Assembly: GCA_030627625.1 (NCBI GenBank)
Contig: DAOURR010000005.1
Location: 1 to 58,802 of the forward strand
DNA length: 58,802 bases
Direction of reading: 5' to 3'
Source: UBA3103 sp002365855
Lineage (GTDB): Bacteria; Bacillota; Desulfotomaculia; Desulfotomaculales; Pelotomaculaceae
How positions within the stretch are numbered: position 1 is the first letter of the stretch; the number at the start of each line of letters is the position of its first letter. Positions 17,516 through 25,443 of this stretch are shown here, piece by piece. The notes under the pieces were generated by a model. The model made no database searches, had not been told where the DNA came from, and saw nothing but the letters and a program-made list of their open reading frames with translations. A program made the position numbers and the translations under genes.

Positions 17516-18103
17516 ATGAATATCAATGCTTTAACAACACTCCTACAAGAGCTGGCCTACCAGAGCAGCAGCAAAGTATCTCCTGCAGAAAAGGCTGAAG
17601 GCGCATCACGGGTGCGCGATGCAATCGCAGCTGGCGGAAAGCCGGCTGCGGGCGCAGGCCCTGCAGGAGCTCAAATCAATCAGGCTGAAGCAAAGCTGAA
17701 TCAGGAGCAGCTTTTCATCCCCCCTGCCTTTGCCCCGCTGCCCATGCGGTCCGAGCTTTTCCAGGAAGCACGTTTCTTTGCCAGGCTGAATGAACGAAAT
17801 GCAGGAACAGCTGTCCATCAGGCACAGGCCTCAGACATCTATATTTGTCTGATTACTGAAAACCTTGGCCGGGTCTGGGTTAACCTGACCTATCGTAATG
17901 ATGAACTCTTGGTCAAGTGCTTTACCGATCAGGATAGCTCAAACAAAGTAATAAGAAAAAACTTGCCCCTATTACAGGAAGACTTAATGTCAATCGGTTT
18001 TAAGGAAGTATTTATCAGCAGCCAGGCAAGGCATGAACTGGGCGCGGTAGTGGAAGGACTGCTTCCCAAGTTTGAAATGCACCTTCTGGACCGCAAGATT
18101 TGA
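17516..18103 (+). CDS. FliK C-terminal-like protein
   Basis: About 195 residues. An Ala/Gly/Gln-rich, low-complexity N-terminal half (to about 85) precedes an alpha/beta C-terminal domain (IYICLITENLGRVWVNLTYRNDELLVKCF...LLQEDLMSIGFKEVF) with the pattern of the flagellar hook-length control protein FliK C-terminus. Both possible starts, ATG 17468 and ATG 17516, lack a clear ribosome binding site; 17516 (MNINALTTLLQEL) is chosen because the extra residues are basic and non-homologous in character. It overlaps in operon fashion with an FlhB-like gene, the pairing known as ylqG-ylqH in Bacillus. It is probably outside the main flagellar locus. Confidence 0.65.
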   Translation: MNINALTTLLQELAYQSSSKVSPAEKAEGASRVRDAIAAGGKPAAGAGPAGAQINQAEAKLNQEQLFIPPAFAPLPMRSELFQEARFFARLNERNAGTAVHQAQASDIYICLITENLGRVWVNLTYRNDELLVKCFTDQDSSNKVIRKNLPLLQEDLMSIGFKEVFISSQARHELGAVVEGLLPKFEMHLLDRKI

Positions 18104-18113
18104 GGTGAAACAG

Positions 18114-18386
18114 ATGGATGACCTGCGTAATGAAATTGCCACCGCACTGCGTTACGAGCCAGGAAAAGACAACGCCCCGGTTGTGGTTGCGTCAGGACAG
18201 GGCTTAAAAGCCAAAAAAATTAAAGAGATGGCCGAAAAATCGGGGGTGCCTGTTTACCATGACCTGCTCCTTGCCAAAACTCTCCACGATCTGGGCATCG
18301 GTGTAGAGATACCGCCCTCATTGTACGAAGCAATAGCCAGAATTCTTGTTTTTGTGGCACGACTGGATGGAAAAGCTCCAAAATAA
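18114..18386 (+). CDS. FlhB/EscU C-terminal-like protein (YlqH type)
   Basis: A 90-residue soluble protein equal to the cytoplasmic C-terminal domain of FlhB/type III export switch proteins, without the membrane part. It contains TALRYEPGKDNAPVVVASGQG, AKKIKEMAEKSGVPVYHDLLLAKTLH and IPPSLYEAIARILVFV. The autocleavage NPTH motif of true FlhB is absent (the aligned segment reads GKDNAPVV). ATG 18114 has GAGGTG seven bases upstream; the upstream gene's TGA is 10 bases before it. Homologues lie beside FliK-like genes; whether they modulate export specificity is unproven. Confidence 0.85.
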   Translation: MDDLRNEIATALRYEPGKDNAPVVVASGQGLKAKKIKEMAEKSGVPVYHDLLLAKTLHDLGIGVEIPPSLYEAIARILVFVARLDGKAPK

Positions 18387-18418
18387 AATTAGTATCTAAT
18401 TATACTATAAAAGATGCG

Positions 18419-18485
18419 CCCTGGCATTCAGCCCGCCTGCGTTATGCCGCAGCCACAGCGCCTGAATACCAGGGTCTTTATTTTT
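18419..18485. terminator. long bidirectional terminator hairpin
   Basis: CCCTGGCATTCAG (18419-18431) pairs with CTGAATACCAGGG (18462-18474) with one mismatch, enclosing a secondary GC-rich hairpin, followed by TCTTTATTTTT. It lies between two convergent genes. Confidence 0.85.
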
Positions 18486-18513
18486 ACCATGCAACTATTA
18501 TATCACTAAAAAT

Positions 18514-20250
18514 CTATACTTTTAGAGATGACAAGGTCTCCTTCATCTCAGCAACGACCTCATCCAGTGTTTCCTCCGCTGCGGAAAACCTCTCAACAAG
18601 AGCGTTTTGCTCTCCGGTAGCCCGGTTCAAGCTGCTGAACCCTTCTGTAACCTGCTGCGTATCAGAAATAATTTCCTTTACAAGCACGATCAGGTTTTTA
18701 AGGTCGGCAACAATTGATTTCAGGGATTGTGAAGCCTCGGTTGCAGCCATGTAGCCCTCTGAAACCACCTGCTGATCTTTGTCCAGGCTGTTGGAGGCCT
18801 GACGGGCGTGCTGCAGCGCCTTTTCAAACAGGCTGTAGATCCCTTTTGTAGCGAGGGCCGCATCATGCGAACGCTTTTGAATTTCCGCAGCCAGGGCTGT
18901 GAAATTGTCTTCTTTAGGTGAGGCGGTGGGTTCGGCAGTTCCTTTCTGTGCTGAAGCCTTGGTCTCCCTGTTGGTAGTATTCACTTCCGAGACAGCTTTT
19001 AGAGCAAGAAGGTTGGCCTGATCGGCAATCAGTGCAATGAACTGGATTATGTCACCTATTTTTTCCAGGTGGGATTCGAGCTCTTTAACCGACTCGCTGG
19101 TGCGAAGCATTGCCACACTGCTGGACTTCATCTGCTTCAGAAACTTCTCCGAGGTCGTTTCCGCCTTGGTCAGGCTCAGTACAGTCTTTTCAGAAGCTTC
19201 AACCAGATCTTCAGAACCTTGTTCCATTTTCTCCATGGTCTCCGAAAGCTGCCCCATTTTAGTCATTGATTCATTTAAAGTGCCGGCAGCTTTTTGAATG
19301 CTGTCACGCATTTCATTTGTGTACTCCGCTACCGTATTAGCCGACCGGCTCGACCGTTCAACCAAATTTCTCAACCTGTCGACCATGTTTCCGAAAGATC
19401 GGATCAAATTTCCCATCTCGTCTCTTGATGTGGTTTCCAGGTCAATGGCTGTAAAATCGCCTTTGGCTATCCGTTCTGTTTGCAGCTCCAGCCGCTGTAT
19501 CCTATCGGTAATGCGGTTTGTAATAAATACGATCAGGATGATCATGGCAATCATGAGGGTTGTACCCGCGCCAATAATATTGTTTCTTACCGCAGCAATC
19601 AGCCTGTTTGTTTCATCAATGGAAAAACCAATGCGGAAGCACCCCCAGTGACGGCCATCGACATAGATTGGGGACGATATATCCCACATAACCTCACCGG
19701 TGTCCCCCCTCTTGTAAACTTGCAGGAGATAGGGCTCTGTGTTCTGTGAACAGGCCAACCCCACCGGATCGTTAAAGATACGCTTGGCGCGGGCAGGGTT
19801 ATCACCTACGCCGCCTGTTTCAACCACACCGGTTTTGGGATAAATGGTATTGTGGGTGGGAACATAGCCGTTTATGTCCTGCGAAACGGCATATATGACG
19901 ACCCTGTCCTCAAGAAAAGCGTCCTGCACCGAACTCAAGTTATTATCCGTAAAAGTGTCAAAAGCTGTATGGTATTTCTGCGGACTGGAACCCGGAATAA
20001 GCACATAGTTTGTATCGAACAACTGCTCTTCAGTAAGAGTTCCGTGTTCAATTGCGTCGCTTAATATTTTACCGGAGGATTTAGCGCCTGTCTGAGCAAG
20101 AATGATACCCCTGTCATGCAGGGCGCTGCGCAGGGTATTTGACTGCCGGTCTAAATCATAAGCCAAAAAGCCGATAATCAAGGGAAGCATTACACCGATC
20201 ATGATCAGGCTGTTTTTTATCTTGAGTGATTTCAAGCTGAACAATGCCAC
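18514..20250 (-). CDS. methyl-accepting chemotaxis protein with atypical signalling tip
   Basis: A 578-residue transducer. TM1 is about 13-32, then a periplasmic sCache-like sensor (33-225) with SSPIYVDGRHWGCFRIGFS, TM2 about 232-252, HAMP about 253-310, and a coiled-coil signalling domain. The tip that contacts CheA/CheW normally reads NLLALNAAIEAARAGE...GFAVVA; here NLLALKAVSEV is followed by NTTNRETKASAQKGTAEPTASPKEDN, an insertion of roughly 16 residues replacing the AARAGE hairpin. CheA coupling is therefore doubtful. The GTG start at 20250 depends on an 11-base poly-G tract as its ribosome binding site. A possible structured RNA lies upstream. Confidence 0.9.
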   Translation of the reverse strand: MALFSLKSLKIKNSLIMIGVMLPLIIGFLAYDLDRQSNTLRSALHDRGIILAQTGAKSSGKILSDAIEHGTLTEEQLFDTNYVLIPGSSPQKYHTAFDTFTDNNLSSVQDAFLEDRVVIYAVSQDINGYVPTHNTIYPKTGVVETGGVGDNPARAKRIFNDPVGLACSQNTEPYLLQVYKRGDTGEVMWDISSPIYVDGRHWGCFRIGFSIDETNRLIAAVRNNIIGAGTTLMIAMIILIVFITNRITDRIQRLELQTERIAKGDFTAIDLETTSRDEMGNLIRSFGNMVDRLRNLVERSSRSANTVAEYTNEMRDSIQKAAGTLNESMTKMGQLSETMEKMEQGSEDLVEASEKTVLSLTKAETTSEKFLKQMKSSSVAMLRTSESVKELESHLEKIGDIIQFIALIADQANLLALKAVSEVNTTNRETKASAQKGTAEPTASPKEDNFTALAAEIQKRSHDAALATKGIYSLFEKALQHARQASNSLDKDQQVVSEGYMAATEASQSLKSIVADLKNLIVLVKEIISDTQQVTEGFSSLNRATGEQNALVERFSAAEETLDEVVAEMKETLSSLKV

Positions 20251-20254
20251 CAGT

Positions 20255-20272
20255 CCCCCCCCCCCTTTTTTT
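20255..20272 (-). promoter_or_regulatory. poly-G ribosome binding site of the chemotaxis gene
   Basis: On the minus strand seven A residues are followed by eleven G residues ending four bases before GTG 20250. This is the only purine-rich site available for initiation. The homopolymer is prone to slippage, which would alter ribosome-binding-site spacing (possible phase variation). Confidence 0.5.
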
Positions 20273-20468
20273 GATTATTTGCAAAACCCTGTGTTGAATA
20301 TCCAGACCTTTACTAACAACTTTTTCGAATTTAAAAGCCATTAAATTTCGGCAGACTAAAAAACGCCATTTGGTTACCCCCCCGGCAGATTTTAGCTCAA
20401 CCTTTTGCTCACTCCGGCAAAAACTTTGTGAAAATGTCTAATTGACGCCATAACAACCTGTAACAAGC

Positions 20469-21173
20469 CTATATGCCCAGGTACGCCTCCTTGACGTGAT
20501 CGTTAAGCAGGAGTTCCTTGCCGGTTCCCTGCAGGGCGATCCTGCCATTTTCCAGCACATAGGCGCGGTGACACATATTTAAAGTCTGCACTACGTTCTG
20601 TTCGACCTGCAGTACGGTTACACCTTCTTCGTTGATTTCTTTGATGTTGTCAAAGATTTGTTTGACCAGCACGGGGGCAAGGCCCAGAGACGGCTCATCC
20701 ATAATCAGCAGTTTCGGCAAAGCCATCAAGCCCCTGCCCAGGGCCAGCATCTGCTGCTGGCCGCCGCTTAATGTGCCGGCCTCCGCGTTTTGCTTTTCCT
20801 CCAGTATGGGAAAGTAGCTAAATACCATTTCCATGGTCTCTTTCCTTTTCGCTTTGGCATGAGGAAAAAGAGAGCCCATTTCCAGGTTTTCCCGCACCGT
20901 CATTTCAGGAAACAGCCGCCTTCCTTCCGGCACATGGACTATACCTAATTCAGCAATTTTGTAGCCGGGCAGCCTGGTAATATTTTGCCCCATAAACTCA
21001 ATAGCGCCACTGCTAATCGGCAGAAGTCCGGATATGGCGTTAAGTATCGTCGTTTTCCCAGCGCCGTTGGCGCCAAGAAGAGCCACAAACTCCCCCTGGC
21101 TCACCTCAAAGGAAATGTCCCATAAAACCTGGAGATCCTTATAGCACACGTCAATGTTCTTTACTTTAAGCAT
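20469..21173 (-). CDS. livF: branched-chain amino acid type ABC transporter ATPase LivF
   Basis: A 234-residue ATPase with Walker A GANGAGKT, Q-loop and the LivF hallmark HVPEGRRLFPEMTVRENLE, signature LSGGQQQML, Walker B LLIMDEPSLGLAPV and switch His replaced within LQVEQNV, as usual in LivF. It is the last gene of a five-gene operon and overlaps livG by eight bases. Together with LivG it powers import of amino acids or related ligands through LivH/LivM. The transporter is complete, with binding protein upstream. Confidence 0.96.
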   Translation of the reverse strand: MLKVKNIDVCYKDLQVLWDISFEVSQGEFVALLGANGAGKTTILNAISGLLPISSGAIEFMGQNITRLPGYKIAELGIVHVPEGRRLFPEMTVRENLEMGSLFPHAKAKRKETMEMVFSYFPILEEKQNAEAGTLSGGQQQMLALGRGLMALPKLLIMDEPSLGLAPVLVKQIFDNIKEINEEGVTVLQVEQNVVQTLNMCHRAYVLENGRIALQGTGKELLLNDHVKEAYLGI

Positions 21174-21885
21174 AAGCGTCTCCTAAATATGCTTTAATTA
21201 CCTCAGGGTGGTTAGCCACTTCCTGCGGTTTTCCCATGGCAATTTCTTTGCCGAAATTAATAGCAAGAATCTTGTCGGAAATACCCATCATTACCTTCAT
21301 AATGTGTTCAATGATAATGATTGTTACTCCCGTGTCGCGGATCCGCCGGATCAAGGCAATGGCGGCTTCGGACTCCTTGGGATTAAGACCCGCGCAGGTC
21401 TCATCAAGGAGCAGCAGTTCGGGATCCGTAGCAAGCGCCCTGGCGATTTCCAGCCTTTTGCGCAGGGGTATCGGCAGACTTTTAGCTTCTATATTTGTAA
21501 ATTTTTGAAGCCCGCAAAAATCAATAATCTCCTCTGCCTTATGCCTGGCCTGACCTATATTGCCCGTTCTCAGAAAAGCTCCCGCCATAATATTTTCACG
21601 CACGGTCAGGCGCCTCAGGGGCTTAACCACCTGGAAGGTCCTGCCGATGCCGATATCGCATATTTTATGAGCGGGCAACTGGTCGATCCTTTTACCTTTG
21701 AAGTAAATCTCACCATCAGTTAGAGGGAAAAAGCGGCTGACCATGTTAAATACCGTAGTCTTGCCCGATCCATTCGGTCCGATAATCCCAAATATTTTAC
21801 CCTTCTCCACCTCAAAACACAACTCTGAAACAGCGGTAAGCCCGCCAAACTTTTTGGTAATCTTCTTGCATTCAAAAAAACTCAT
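21166..21885 (-). CDS. livG: branched-chain amino acid type ABC transporter ATPase LivG
   Basis: A 239-residue ATPase: Walker A GPNGSGKT, LivG-type GIGRTFQVVKPLRRLTVRENI, a degenerate signature (LPIPLRKRLEIARALA) where LSGGQ is expected to read LPYGxQ, Walker B LLLLDETCAGLNP and IEHIMKVMM. The usual DEP of Walker B is DET. These replacements in a LivG raise the possibility of weakened ATPase activity at one site, but heterodimeric transporters tolerate this. ATG 21885 follows CAGGGGG and abuts the livM stop. Confidence 0.94.
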   Translation of the reverse strand: MSFFECKKITKKFGGLTAVSELCFEVEKGKIFGIIGPNGSGKTTVFNMVSRFFPLTDGEIYFKGKRIDQLPAHKICDIGIGRTFQVVKPLRRLTVRENIMAGAFLRTGNIGQARHKAEEIIDFCGLQKFTNIEAKSLPIPLRKRLEIARALATDPELLLLDETCAGLNPKESEAAIALIRRIRDTGVTIIIIEHIMKVMMGISDKILAINFGKEIAMGKPQEVANHPEVIKAYLGDAYA

Positions 21886-22839
21886 CTATATACCCCCTGA
21901 CACGCTTGCTTTCCGGCGGCTAACAAGTTGTTTCAGCATACTTAACTCGCCCACGATACCGTTGGGCACAAAAAGGATGATTACACAGACCAGGACTCCA
22001 AAAATAAGCACGTTGGCTGAACCCAGCGTGGTGCGGAAAACTTCTCCCAAAAGAATGTAGATTCCCGCGCCGACAGTTGGTCCCCAGGTAGTAGCGACAC
22101 CGCCCAGCATAACCACCAGGATAACCATTACTGACACGTTGGTTAAGTTAAACACGATGTTGGGATCAATAAAAGCCACGTAGTTTGTATAAAATGCACC
22201 CGCCAGTCCGGTGAAGAAAGCGCTGGGAATAAGAGCCAGGTTTTTATACAGTGTAGTAGGTATACCTAAAGATGTAGCGGCATCCTGATCTTCCCTGATG
22301 GATACCAGGTAGTAGCCGATTTTTGAATTTACGATCAGGTAGGTTACTGCCAGGGTCAGGCCGAGCGCGCCCAGGGCGATATAATAATAGATCATTTTTG
22401 ATGTGATCTCAGGCATGATTAAGATCCCTTTGGCGCCGTTCGTTACGGCTTCGATATTTAAAAATACAATGCGGAAGATCTCACCCAGCGCAAGCATGGC
22501 CAGCGCAAAGTAAGGACCGCGCAGGCGGAAGCAAATAACACCGATTGGCAGCGAAACCACCGCAGCGGCGACAGGCCCTAAGAGCATACCCCACCAGGGT
22601 GATATACCGTAGTGGAATGTTAACAAGCCGGCGGCATAGGCGCCAACCCCAAAAAAAGCGGCGTGCCCGAATGAAACCTGACCGGCGTAACCCCCCAGAA
22701 GGTTCCAGGAAGTACCGATAATCGCCCATATAATCACCAAAATTAATATGTGCATTTGATACGGAGCTTTAATAAACACTGGTATCAATACAGCCACTAA
22801 AATGAATGCGATCGTCATCAATAAATTTCTTTTTGTCAT
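21886..22839 (-). CDS. livM: branched-chain amino acid type ABC transporter permease LivM
   Basis: A 317-residue membrane protein with eight or more hydrophobic segments and LivM landmarks: SWNLLGGYAGQVSFGHAAFFGVGAYA, FRLRGPYFALAMLALGEI, GYYLVSIREDQDAATSLGI and the ATTWGPTVGAGIYILLGE loop. It follows livH by 8 bases with GAGGTGAGG as ribosome binding site. It forms the translocation pore with LivH. Confidence 0.96.
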   Translation of the reverse strand: MTKRNLLMTIAFILVAVLIPVFIKAPYQMHILILVIIWAIIGTSWNLLGGYAGQVSFGHAAFFGVGAYAAGLLTFHYGISPWWGMLLGPVAAAVVSLPIGVICFRLRGPYFALAMLALGEIFRIVFLNIEAVTNGAKGILIMPEITSKMIYYYIALGALGLTLAVTYLIVNSKIGYYLVSIREDQDAATSLGIPTTLYKNLALIPSAFFTGLAGAFYTNYVAFIDPNIVFNLTNVSVMVILVVMLGGVATTWGPTVGAGIYILLGEVFRTTLGSANVLIFGVLVCVIILFVPNGIVGELSMLKQLVSRRKASVSGGI

Positions 22840-22846
22840 ATTCGCC

Positions 22847-23722
22847 TCACCTCTTCACCAGACTCCTGAAACCGCCCGGAAGGAACAGCAGCACCAGGAT
22901 GAAAATAACTAACCCGACAACATCTTTATACCCCATTGAAATATAGGTAGCCCCTAAAGATTCCGCAATGCCCAGGATCATCCCGCCGATTGCAGCGCCC
23001 ATGGTACTGCCCATACCGCCCAGGATAGTTATAATAAATGCTTTTGCGGTAAACAAGTGACCGATATCCGGAAACAAGTAGAACAATGGCAACAGAAGCG
23101 AACCGCCGGCGGCAGCCAGGGCTGATCCGATGCCAAATGTAATCATCGTAATTTTTGAAGAATTTACCCCCATATATACAGCGGCGTCACGATCCTGAGA
23201 TGTGGCCCTGATCGATTTGCCAAGATCTGTCTTCGTTAAAAAAAGGTGCAGCAGCGAGGTAAAAAGCATGGCGAAAAAAAAGCCGATTAACATAGCTACG
23301 TTGATGGACATATCCCCTACAAATACTGTGTTGGAAGAATAGGTTGTAATAACGGAGCGGTAATCGGATTTAAAGAAAACCCGGATACCTTCCGTTAGAA
23401 CCAGCATTATGCCAACGGTAAGCAGTACCTGGTTTTCGGGGAGTATGGATTCAACCTCAACCAACCTGTTAATCATATACTTTTGTATCAGGCAGCCAAT
23501 AAAAAATAATACCGGCATGGCTATAAACATGCCAATGTAAGGATCAATGCCCAAATAAGTAAAACAGAGATATGTTACATACATACCTACCATCACCAGG
23601 GCGCCATGAGCAAGGTTAATGATTTTCATAACACCCATAATCAGGGTCATCCCAATTGCGATCAGCGAGTACATACCTCCAAGAAGTATGCCGCAGATCA
23701 CCGTCTGTCCAAAAAGCTCCAT
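22847..23722 (-). CDS. livH: branched-chain amino acid type ABC transporter permease LivH
   Basis: A 291-residue permease: GGMYSLIAIGMTLIMGVMKIINLAHGALVMVGMY at the N-terminus, RATSQDRDAAVYMGVN (the EAA-like loop contacting the ATPases) and ILGGMGSTMGAAIGGMILGIAESL near the C-terminus. ATG 23722 follows TTGGGGGG. It is separated from the binding-protein gene by 101 bases containing a hairpin. Confidence 0.96.
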   Translation of the reverse strand: MELFGQTVICGILLGGMYSLIAIGMTLIMGVMKIINLAHGALVMVGMYVTYLCFTYLGIDPYIGMFIAMPVLFFIGCLIQKYMINRLVEVESILPENQVLLTVGIMLVLTEGIRVFFKSDYRSVITTYSSNTVFVGDMSINVAMLIGFFFAMLFTSLLHLFLTKTDLGKSIRATSQDRDAAVYMGVNSSKITMITFGIGSALAAAGGSLLLPLFYLFPDIGHLFTAKAFIITILGGMGSTMGAAIGGMILGIAESLGATYISMGYKDVVGLVIFILVLLFLPGGFRSLVKR

Positions 23723-23766
23723 TCAAGTCTACCCCCCAATTAAGTTTAAAGCCGGCTGCCGGATAC

Positions 23767-23796
23767 GGACGGAAGCAGCACGCGCTCCTTCCGTCC
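23767..23796 (-). terminator. intra-operon hairpin between livK and livH
   Basis: GGACGGAAG (23767-23775) and CTTCCGTCC (23788-23796) form a perfect nine-base stem without a T-run. Such hairpins after a binding-protein gene usually stabilise its mRNA or give partial termination, raising its expression over the permeases. Confidence 0.55.
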
Positions 23797-23823
23797 GCTC
23801 ACAAGCAATATATCTAAATTTAC

Positions 23824-25044
23824 TTACCTTTCATTCCATTTAGGGACAGGGTAGACATAGTCGGCGGATTTTACATCTTCCGGCCAGATAACTTCCAGTT
23901 CGCCTTTTTGCCATTGCACAACATAGGTGTTTGGTTTGTTCTGGTTGGTGTAACCCTCCCAGTCCTCAAACTTGATCGGTCCCATCACCGTCATCACGTC
24001 TGTCTCTTTCAGGGCTTTCTGGATCTCCGTGCTGGTAAAATCATTAGCCCTGCTGAGAGCGTCGGCAATCACGTACATAGTGGCATACGCCTGGGCGCCG
24101 TGATAGTCGGGCTCTTTGCCGTACTTGTTCTTATAATTCTCGAAGTACTCGCCGGCACCCGGTACAGCTACGTTGGGCACCCACAGAGTGGTGGAAGCAA
24201 TATACTCGGAAGCGTCACCGGAGTTGTCCTTGAATTCCGGCATGGTGTAACCCGCGCCGCCTCCGACAAACAACTCGGTGCTAAAGTCAAGTTCTTTCAT
24301 CTGTTTTACAATCATCGCAGCATCCATGACGTAAGACACAGCGAAAATCATGTCGGGATTTGTGCTTTTCATGTTAGCCAGCATAGGCTTGAAGTCAATT
24401 GCCCCGTGTTCGTACGACTGGTCAAAAACGATATTGATTCCTCTTTTTGCGCAGTCATCCCTGAAGCCATCTGCGGAAGATTTGCCAAAATCAGTGTTTT
24501 CAACAATCAGAGCAACGTTATTAAGCTTAACGACTCCTTCATCGACCATATTCCAGAAAGATACGGTGTATTTACTGGCAGGCGCAGCAGTGCCTCTAAA
24601 AACGTACTGCCAGCCTGATTTAGTAATATCATCGGAAGAACCGGTTACGACCAGGAACGGCATGTTCATATTCTGAGCCGAACCGGCAATAACGTTGCTG
24701 CATGCGCTGCTGTAGCCGCCGCTGAGCATGGCGACCTTGTTCTGGTTCACCAGCTTTTCGGTAGCTGACTTCGCCACGTCCTGCTTGCCCTGGTCGTCTT
24801 CAAACAACAACTGGATCTCTTTGTCCCCCACCTTGGTTTTCCCGGCTGCTTTTAATTCTTCATAGGCCATTTCAAAGGAGTTTTTCTCCATGGTCCCAAA
24901 CATGGCCTGGTCTCCGGTGAGCGGGAGTATGACACCAACTTTAACTGTATCAGCAGATCCCCCGCCGCCACAACCACTTGCCAGCAGCATTACTCCAAAC
25001 GTTACGAGCAGTACAGCTAAAATCTGCCACCTGTACTTTTTCAC
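23824..25044 (-). CDS. livK: branched-chain amino acid type substrate-binding lipoprotein
   Basis: Extracytoplasmic solute receptor of about 406 residues. Signal segment ILAVLLVTFGVMLLASGC gives a lipobox Cys followed by GGGGS. The type I periplasmic-binding fold starts TVKVGVILPLTGDQAMFG, with LFEDDQGKQDVAKSATEKLV, the ligand loop LSGGYSSACS and VTGSSDDITKSGWQYVFRGT. GTG 25044 is preferred over ATG 25065 because AAGGGGG lies seven bases upstream of it. It heads the liv operon. Ligand could be branched-chain amino acids, amides or an aromatic acid; not decidable by eye. Confidence 0.94.
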   Translation of the reverse strand: MKKYRWQILAVLLVTFGVMLLASGCGGGGSADTVKVGVILPLTGDQAMFGTMEKNSFEMAYEELKAAGKTKVGDKEIQLLFEDDQGKQDVAKSATEKLVNQNKVAMLSGGYSSACSNVIAGSAQNMNMPFLVVTGSSDDITKSGWQYVFRGTAAPASKYTVSFWNMVDEGVVKLNNVALIVENTDFGKSSADGFRDDCAKRGINIVFDQSYEHGAIDFKPMLANMKSTNPDMIFAVSYVMDAAMIVKQMKELDFSTELFVGGGAGYTMPEFKDNSGDASEYIASTTLWVPNVAVPGAGEYFENYKNKYGKEPDYHGAQAYATMYVIADALSRANDFTSTEIQKALKETDVMTVMGPIKFEDWEGYTNQNKPNTYVVQWQKGELEVIWPEDVKSADYVYPVPKWNER

Positions 25045-25443
25045 TTTAATCCCCCTTTTACACATAATAATTTATTCGGGCCAATAACAGATACCTTTTT
25101 ACCCTTTGTATATATGTAAACTATCATGTCTTTAGCTAACATCACCTCCACATATATGTTAATAAGCTTGATGTTTAGTTATCATAAACAGGTTACTTCA
25201 AAGGGAATAATATAACCTTTAGTATTATCTTATGCCATAATAATGCAAATAAGATGCAACTAATCGATTAATTGATAATATTTACCTGCTTTTTGGCTCA
25301 ATCCCAGCTCGTCCGATAGCATAATTATAGCACAATAGACAAGTTGTACGGTAACAAAATGGCAGGTTTTTTCTTAATTTTAGATGTATTCTGAATACAG
25401 GAATACAGTAATACAGTATTATTAGCGAGCTCTTTAGACATCA
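25045..25443. other. AT-rich leader region of the liv operon
   Basis: No gene. Carries the liv promoter region on the minus strand; TTGCAT boxes and AT-rich -10-like hexamers occur near 25200-25260 but none is clearly best. A run GAATACAGGAATACAGTAATACAG (25390-25420) is a short imperfect tandem repeat next to the end of the potassium transporter gene. No T-box or riboswitch was recognised. Confidence 0.35.
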
